DNA of 64,000 nucleotides from an uncultured Paracoccus sp. Lineage in GTDB: Bacteria > Pseudomonadota > Alphaproteobacteria > Rhodobacterales > Rhodobacteraceae. The notes under the pieces were generated by a model. It was not told where the DNA came from and made no database searches. It was given only the letters and a program-made list of their open reading frames with translations. The stretch is from assembly GCF_937873615.1 (NCBI RefSeq), contig NZ_CALMYP010000058.1, positions 1-64,000 on the forward strand, in the 5' to 3' direction. Shown piece after piece: positions 60,320 through 64,000 of this stretch. The stretch's first letter is position 1; each line of letters starts with the position of its first letter. The position numbers and the translations under genes were made by a program.

Positions 60320-60340
60320 CCGGGCGTCGCAAACGCCCGG
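60320..60340 (-). other. Intercistronic RNA hairpin after TRAP binding-protein gene
   Basis: A perfect 8-bp stem (CCGGGCGT with ACGCCCGG, 5-nt loop) lies 11 nt past the dctP stop and before dctQ. No T-run follows on the minus strand. It matches the hairpins after the three ABC binding-protein genes in position and strength. Confidence 0.72.
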
Positions 60341-60351
60341 CCTGCGACAGT

Positions 60352-61332
60352 TCAGTTCGCGCTTTCCGCGACATAGGCGTCATAAATCGCCTTCAGGTCG
60401 TCATTGGCGGTTTCAAGCCATTTTTCCGCAAAGGGCCGACCGGCCTCTTTCAGGAAATCGGCAAATTCGGGCGAGATCGCTTCCGTCACGGTGACGCCAT
60501 TGCTGCGCAGCTTCTCGTAATCGACCTGCAGGCTATCGACCGCCAGTTGCCAGCCGAATGCCTCGGCCTCGGTCGCGGCTTCCTGCACGGCGGCCTGCTC
60601 TTCCGGGGTCAGCGCCTCGAAAGCGTCGCGGTTGATATGGATGCCCTGAAGTCCGGCGGTATAGTTCACATCGGTGAAATGCGACTGCAACTCCCAGAAT
60701 TGCGCACCCGCCCCACCATTGGCCGAGGTCAGAACCGCGCTGATCGCATTGGTCGACAATTGTGCCGGAACATCGGACCAGGCGATCTGCACCGGGAAAG
60801 CACCGGCATTGCGCAGTGTTTCGGTCGAGCCGACGTCATAGGTCCGAACCTTGACCTCCTTCAGGTCCTCGGCCGAGGTAAAGGCCTTGTTGCCCCACAG
60901 GCCCGAGGCCGGCCAGGGCGTCGCGAGAAGCAGAATCTGGTCTGCGTTTTCAAAGAACGCGTCATAGGCAGGCCGCGACATGTCATAAAGCTTGCGCGTT
61001 TCGGCCATGTCCGACGCGATGAAGGGTAGCGAGCCGATCTGGAAGACCGGATCGAAACCCGCCAGGAACACGAAAGAGGACGATGCCGCCTGCAGCGCCC
61101 CATCGCCGACGGCATCGAACTGGTCGACGCTCTTGTAACCCAGGGCCGCGCCGTGATGCACGGTGATGGTCAAGGACCCGCCGGTCTTCTCGTCCACGGC
61201 ATTGGCGAAAAAGTCTGCCGTCTGGCCCTGCAGCGAGGTCGGCGGGTATTCGTTGGACAGATCCCAGTTCTCGGCCATGGCGCCGCTGGCGATGACGGCC
61301 AGAACGGCTGTGGTGAAGGTCAGCTTGGTCAT
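60352..61332 (-). CDS. TRAP transporter substrate-binding protein (DctP family)
   Basis: A 326-residue periplasmic receptor. The start MTKLTFTTAVLAVIASGAMA gives a signal peptide cleaved near residue 20. The family arginine that usually pairs with a ligand carboxylate is in EVKVRTYDVGSTETLRNAG, so an organic acid is likely. It is the first gene of dctPQM-GAF and is divergent from an amidohydrolase gene across a palindromic operator. The ligand is unknown. Confidence 0.92.
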   Translation of the reverse strand: MTKLTFTTAVLAVIASGAMAENWDLSNEYPPTSLQGQTADFFANAVDEKTGGSLTITVHHGAALGYKSVDQFDAVGDGALQAASSSFVFLAGFDPVFQIGSLPFIASDMAETRKLYDMSRPAYDAFFENADQILLLATPWPASGLWGNKAFTSAEDLKEVKVRTYDVGSTETLRNAGAFPVQIAWSDVPAQLSTNAISAVLTSANGGAGAQFWELQSHFTDVNYTAGLQGIHINRDAFEALTPEEQAAVQEAATEAEAFGWQLAVDSLQVDYEKLRSNGVTVTEAISPEFADFLKEAGRPFAEKWLETANDDLKAIYDAYVAESAN

Positions 61333-61453
61333 GAATATCGTTTCCCTGTCGTTTCGTGGCAGAAAGCCGTTGGCGCTGCCGTTTTTCATTTTTGCGGCGC
61401 CGGCACCGACGGAAAGACTTTACGGAACTTCCAGACTGTGCTGTTCTTAAGTT

Positions 61454-61471
61454 ACATACAGATCTGTTCGT
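61454..61471. promoter_or_regulatory. TetR-type operator between dctP and amidohydrolase genes
   Basis: ACATACAGATCTGTTCGT has a perfect 10-bp core ACAGATCTGT and agrees at 14 of 18 positions with the site at 63481-63498. It lies in the 197-nt divergent promoter region. The TetR protein encoded at 62772-63416 is the likely ligand (inference). Nothing else is evident in this gap. Confidence 0.7.
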
Positions 61472-61529
61472 AAATCAAGAATTAGTTTTCTCTACGTCAG
61501 CCGGTCAGAAGCAAAGGACCCGAATCGCC

Positions 61530-62765
61530 ATGACTACCATGCTCATCCGCAATGCCAGAATCGTCGACGGAACCTCGCCCGAGGCCACGGATCCCGTTGA
61601 TATCCATATTGAAAGCGGGCGTTTCACGGAAGTCGGCAAGGGGCTCAAGCTTACGGCGGACGAAGAGCTGGACCTGAAGGGCGGCATCGTCATGCCGGGG
61701 CTGATCGACTGCCATGTTCATGTCATCGCGACCTCGGCGAATCTCGGTTTGAACGCTGAATTGCCTGATTCGCTGGTCGCGCTACGCTCGGCCCAGCTGA
61801 TGCGCAACATGCTGATGCGGGGTTTCACCACCGTTCGCGATCTGGGCGGGGCGACGCGCGGTCTGCAAATGGCGGTCGAGGAAAAGCTGGTCGAGGCGCC
61901 GCGCCTAGTGATCTGCGGCAAGGCGCTCAGCCAGACGGGCGGGCATACCGACTATCGCGGCCCCTTCCACAATCGCGATGTCAGCTATTACGCGGAAAAG
62001 CTGGGCACGCTTGGCCGGGTCTGCGACGGCGTGCCCGAAGTGCTGCGCGCCGCGCGCGAAGAACTGAAAGGCGGCGCACAATATATCAAGATCATGGCCG
62101 ATGGCGGCGTTTCCTCGCCCTCCGACCCGATCGGCTATCTGGTCTTTTCGGAAGAGGAGATCCGGGCCGCTGTCATGGTGGCGAAGAATTTCGGCACCTA
62201 TGTCTCTGCTCATCTCTATGACGACCGCGCCATTGTCCGGGCGCTGGATTGTGGCGTCGAATGCATCGAACACGGCAACCTGATCAGCGACGATAGCATT
62301 GCCCGCATCGCACGAGAGGGGCAGGTGATCGTGCCAACCAATATCGCCTATGAGGCGCTGGCTCGCGATGGGGCGAAATACGGGCTGCCGCCGGAATCCG
62401 TCGCCAAGATCGAGGATGTCCGCGAAGCCGGTCTGGAAAAGCTGGAAAAGCTCTACAAGGCCGGGGCCACGGTCGGTTACGGCTCGGACCTGCTGGGCGG
62501 GCTGCACAAGTACCAGTCCGAGGAATTCGCCATTCGTGGTCGCTACCTACCCGCAGATGCGGTGATCCGCTCTGCCACCGTCGATGCCGCCAAGGTCCTG
62601 CGGATGGAAGGCGAGATCGGCGTGATCGCACCGGGCGCCCATGCCGATCTGGTGGTGGTGGACGGCAACCCGCTGGACGATCTTGGCCTGCTCGCCTCGG
62701 GTGGGGATCATCTGTCGCTGATCCTTCAGGGCGGCAAGGTCGTGAAACAGTCGACCGGCGTTTAG
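61530..62765 (+). CDS. Amidohydrolase-superfamily metal-dependent hydrolase
   Basis: A 411-residue cytoplasmic hydrolase of the imidazolonepropionase/Xaa-Pro dipeptidase-like group. The metal ligands are visible in order: DCHVHVI, the likely carboxylated Lys in YIKIMADGG, His in SAHLYDD and CIEHGN, and Asp in VGYGSDLLGG. These groups usually cleave amide bonds of N-acyl amino acids or cyclic imides. It is divergent from a TRAP importer, so it may act on the imported compound. The start at 61530 is the family norm. Confidence 0.88.
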   Translation: MTTMLIRNARIVDGTSPEATDPVDIHIESGRFTEVGKGLKLTADEELDLKGGIVMPGLIDCHVHVIATSANLGLNAELPDSLVALRSAQLMRNMLMRGFTTVRDLGGATRGLQMAVEEKLVEAPRLVICGKALSQTGGHTDYRGPFHNRDVSYYAEKLGTLGRVCDGVPEVLRAAREELKGGAQYIKIMADGGVSSPSDPIGYLVFSEEEIRAAVMVAKNFGTYVSAHLYDDRAIVRALDCGVECIEHGNLISDDSIARIAREGQVIVPTNIAYEALARDGAKYGLPPESVAKIEDVREAGLEKLEKLYKAGATVGYGSDLLGGLHKYQSEEFAIRGRYLPADAVIRSATVDAAKVLRMEGEIGVIAPGAHADLVVVDGNPLDDLGLLASGGDHLSLILQGGKVVKQSTGV

Positions 62766-62771
62766 GGCAGA

Positions 62772-63416
62772 TCAGCGCGCCGGGCGTTTCGCATCGACCT
62801 GGCGCGCAATATCCTTCCACATCTCCAGAAGTCGATCGGTGACCGACGGATCTTTGTCAAAGCTCTGGTGAACCGCGATGCCGCGAAGCACAGACAGGAT
62901 CAACTGCACGAACAGCCGGTCTTCTTCGTTTTCGACGCTGCTGCCCAGAAGCGCCACTGCCTTGGTATCGCGACGCTCGATCCAGTCGGAGATGATCACC
63001 AGAAGCGACCGGCCCAACTCGTTGTCGATTCGCGCTGCCAGCATCAGCTCCAATGCCGCGATGTAATGTTTGGTCGCGAAGAGATTGTCCCAAAGCGCTT
63101 CAATCAGATCAGTGACGCTGATCGAGGTCACACCATAATCGTCACCCAGCGGATAGATCTCAGCCCATTGATCGACGAGATGCTGATATGCCGCCAGGAA
63201 AAGGTCGTTTCGCGTCGGATAGTGGTGCGTCAGCGCACCGCGCGAGACATTGGCCTTCTCGGCGATCAGCGTGGTCGAGATCCGCTCATACCCGTATTCG
63301 ATCAGCGCATCCAATGTCGCCTCGCAGACGGCGGTGCGGGTCGCATTGGATCGCTCGGCCTGGGTGCGGCGGCGTGCGGGCTTTGCTGCGTTCTTCAGCA
63401 TCGGTTCATCCGTCAT
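62772..63416 (-). CDS. TetR-family transcriptional regulator
   Basis: A 214-residue regulator. The N-terminal helix-turn-helix (ATLDALIEYGYERISTTLIA, EKANVSRGALTHHYPTRNDL) is followed by a helical ligand-binding domain. AGGAGA lies about 6 nt upstream of the ATG at 63416. It converges on the amidohydrolase gene and is divergent from a second TRAP binding-protein gene. Matching palindromes in both divergent promoter regions suggest that it controls both transporters and the hydrolase. Confidence 0.9.
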   Translation of the reverse strand: MTDEPMLKNAAKPARRRTQAERSNATRTAVCEATLDALIEYGYERISTTLIAEKANVSRGALTHHYPTRNDLFLAAYQHLVDQWAEIYPLGDDYGVTSISVTDLIEALWDNLFATKHYIAALELMLAARIDNELGRSLLVIISDWIERRDTKAVALLGSSVENEEDRLFVQLILSVLRGIAVHQSFDKDPSVTDRLLEMWKDIARQVDAKRPAR

Positions 63417-63480
63417 ACGTCTCTCCTGCGGCCGATGGGCGGTTTTGCGCAGAATTGCCGTGGGCGGCAATAAAACATTT

Positions 63481-63498
63481 ACATACAGACACGTTTGT
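63481..63498. promoter_or_regulatory. TetR-type operator between tetR and the second TRAP binding-protein gene
   Basis: ACATACAGACACGTTTGT shares ACATACAGA and the 3' GTT-GT pattern with the site at 61454-61471 (14 of 18 identical). It overlaps a possible TTTACA-17-TCTACT promoter on the plus strand, where bound repressor would block the downstream gene. Confidence 0.68.
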
Positions 63499-63568
63499 TT
63501 TCTACTTTACCATAATCACAACCGAACCGGCCATGAAAACCGGTCTTCCGAAACTGACAGGAGTGAAC

Positions 63569-64000
63569 ATGAACCGCAATCTTATCTCGCTTGCCGGGCT
63601 TGTCTTGATGGCAGCGGCCGGCACGAGCGCCAATGCCGAAACCAAGTTTATCGCCAACTCCTTCTATGATGGCGGCCATCCGCTGTCGAAATTCGGCTAT
63701 GTCGAATGGGCCGATATCGTGAAGGACCTCTCGGGCGGCGATCTTGCCCCCGAGGTCTATACCGGCACCGTGCTTCTGGCCCCGCGCGCGGCACTGCAGG
63801 GCGCGCAGGACAATGTCGTGCAGGTTGCCAATATCTCGGCGGTCTATATCCCCTCGGAAATGCCGGTCGCCAATGCGGTTCAGGAACTGGGCTTCAACTA
63901 TTCCGACCCGAAGGCGATGATCTTCGCGGCGACGGATTTCTCGATGCACAATCCGACGCAACTCAAGGAATGGACGGATAACAAGATCGTCTATCTCGGC
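63569..64000 (+). CDS. TRAP transporter substrate-binding protein, second copy (truncated by window end)
   Basis: The first 144 residues of a DctP-type receptor run to the end of the window without a stop. MNRNLISLAGLVLMAAAGTS starts a signal peptide cleaved near residue 23 (ANA). The mature part begins ETKFIANSFYDGGHPLSKFG and contains ALQGAQDNVVQVANISAVYI, typical of DctP-type receptors. AGGAG lies 6 nt before the ATG. It differs clearly from the DctP at 60352-61332, so it serves a different TRAP system. Confidence 0.85.
   Translation, partial: MNRNLISLAGLVLMAAAGTSANAETKFIANSFYDGGHPLSKFGYVEWADIVKDLSGGDLAPEVYTGTVLLAPRAALQGAQDNVVQVANISAVYIPSEMPVANAVQELGFNYSDPKAMIFAATDFSMHNPTQLKEWTDNKIVYLG

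Overview
The window is GC-rich DNA (about two thirds G+C by eye) that is densely packed with genes. Many ATGA stop/start overlaps join genes into operons. The gene families point to an alphaproteobacterium of the Rhodobacteraceae, most likely Paracoccus or a close relative: a DUF2849-sulfite reductase-APS reductase-DUF934 locus, DUF1028 and DUF2783 proteins, several ABC and TRAP importers, an XpaC-like protein, and a rimP-nusA-ylxR-infB cluster. This is chromosomal sequence. I see no rRNA, tRNA, CRISPR array, phage module or insertion sequence.

Layout. 0-17.6 kb holds three consecutive uptake operons on the minus strand. The first is an osmoprotectant ABC importer (binding protein, permease, ATPase, permease). 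The second is a LacI-controlled sugar-type ABC importer ending in a GH63-like hydrolase, which fits uptake and cleavage of a glycosidic compatible solute. The third is a dipeptide-type ABC importer with a fused permease-ATPase and a GntR regulator, divergent from a DUF1028 gene. 17.7-28.7 kb holds carB, a lower-GC AlbA_2-type regulator gene, an unpartnered BrnA-like gene, truA, an xpaC-like gene, arginase, a TauE-like exporter and metG. metH (28.9-32.6 kb) is divergent from metG and has an unusual hairpin-rich leader. 32.7-38.3 kb is assimilatory sulfur metabolism: an Lrp regulator, DUF2849, cysI, a cysH-DUF934 fusion, and cobA for siroheme, with a nitronate monooxygenase inserted. 38.3-42.8 kb is an aromatic-degradation operon: MarR, fumarylacetoacetase, an MBL-fold protein, a flavin hydroxylase and DUF2783. 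A yefM-yoeB toxin-antitoxin pair follows. 43.4-49.1 kb is the rimP-nusA-ylxR-infB operon, with an attenuator-like leader and a clear terminator. 49.1-57.9 kb is mixed: prolyl iminopeptidase, ubiG, a GFA protein, rhomboid protease, gabT, an MFS transporter, a YadGH-type ABC exporter, and a HAD dehalogenase with an Lrp regulator. 57.9-64 kb is a TRAP transporter operon with a GAF protein, a divergent amidohydrolase, a TetR regulator, and the start of a second TRAP binding protein that runs off the window edge.

Regulation is unusually easy to read here. Every importer operon that is complete across its binding-protein/next-gene junction (four of four) has a perfect 8-9 bp GC hairpin just after the binding-protein stop codon. 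Candidate operators sit beside the LacI, GntR, MarR, TetR, YefM and two Lrp genes. The most unusual items are the metH leader with two mutually exclusive hairpins, the rimP leader terminator, the CysH-DUF934 fusion, and the paired TetR-type operators that seem to join two TRAP systems and an amidohydrolase into one regulon. All functional calls come from reading the sequence and from general knowledge of the families; no database search was run.
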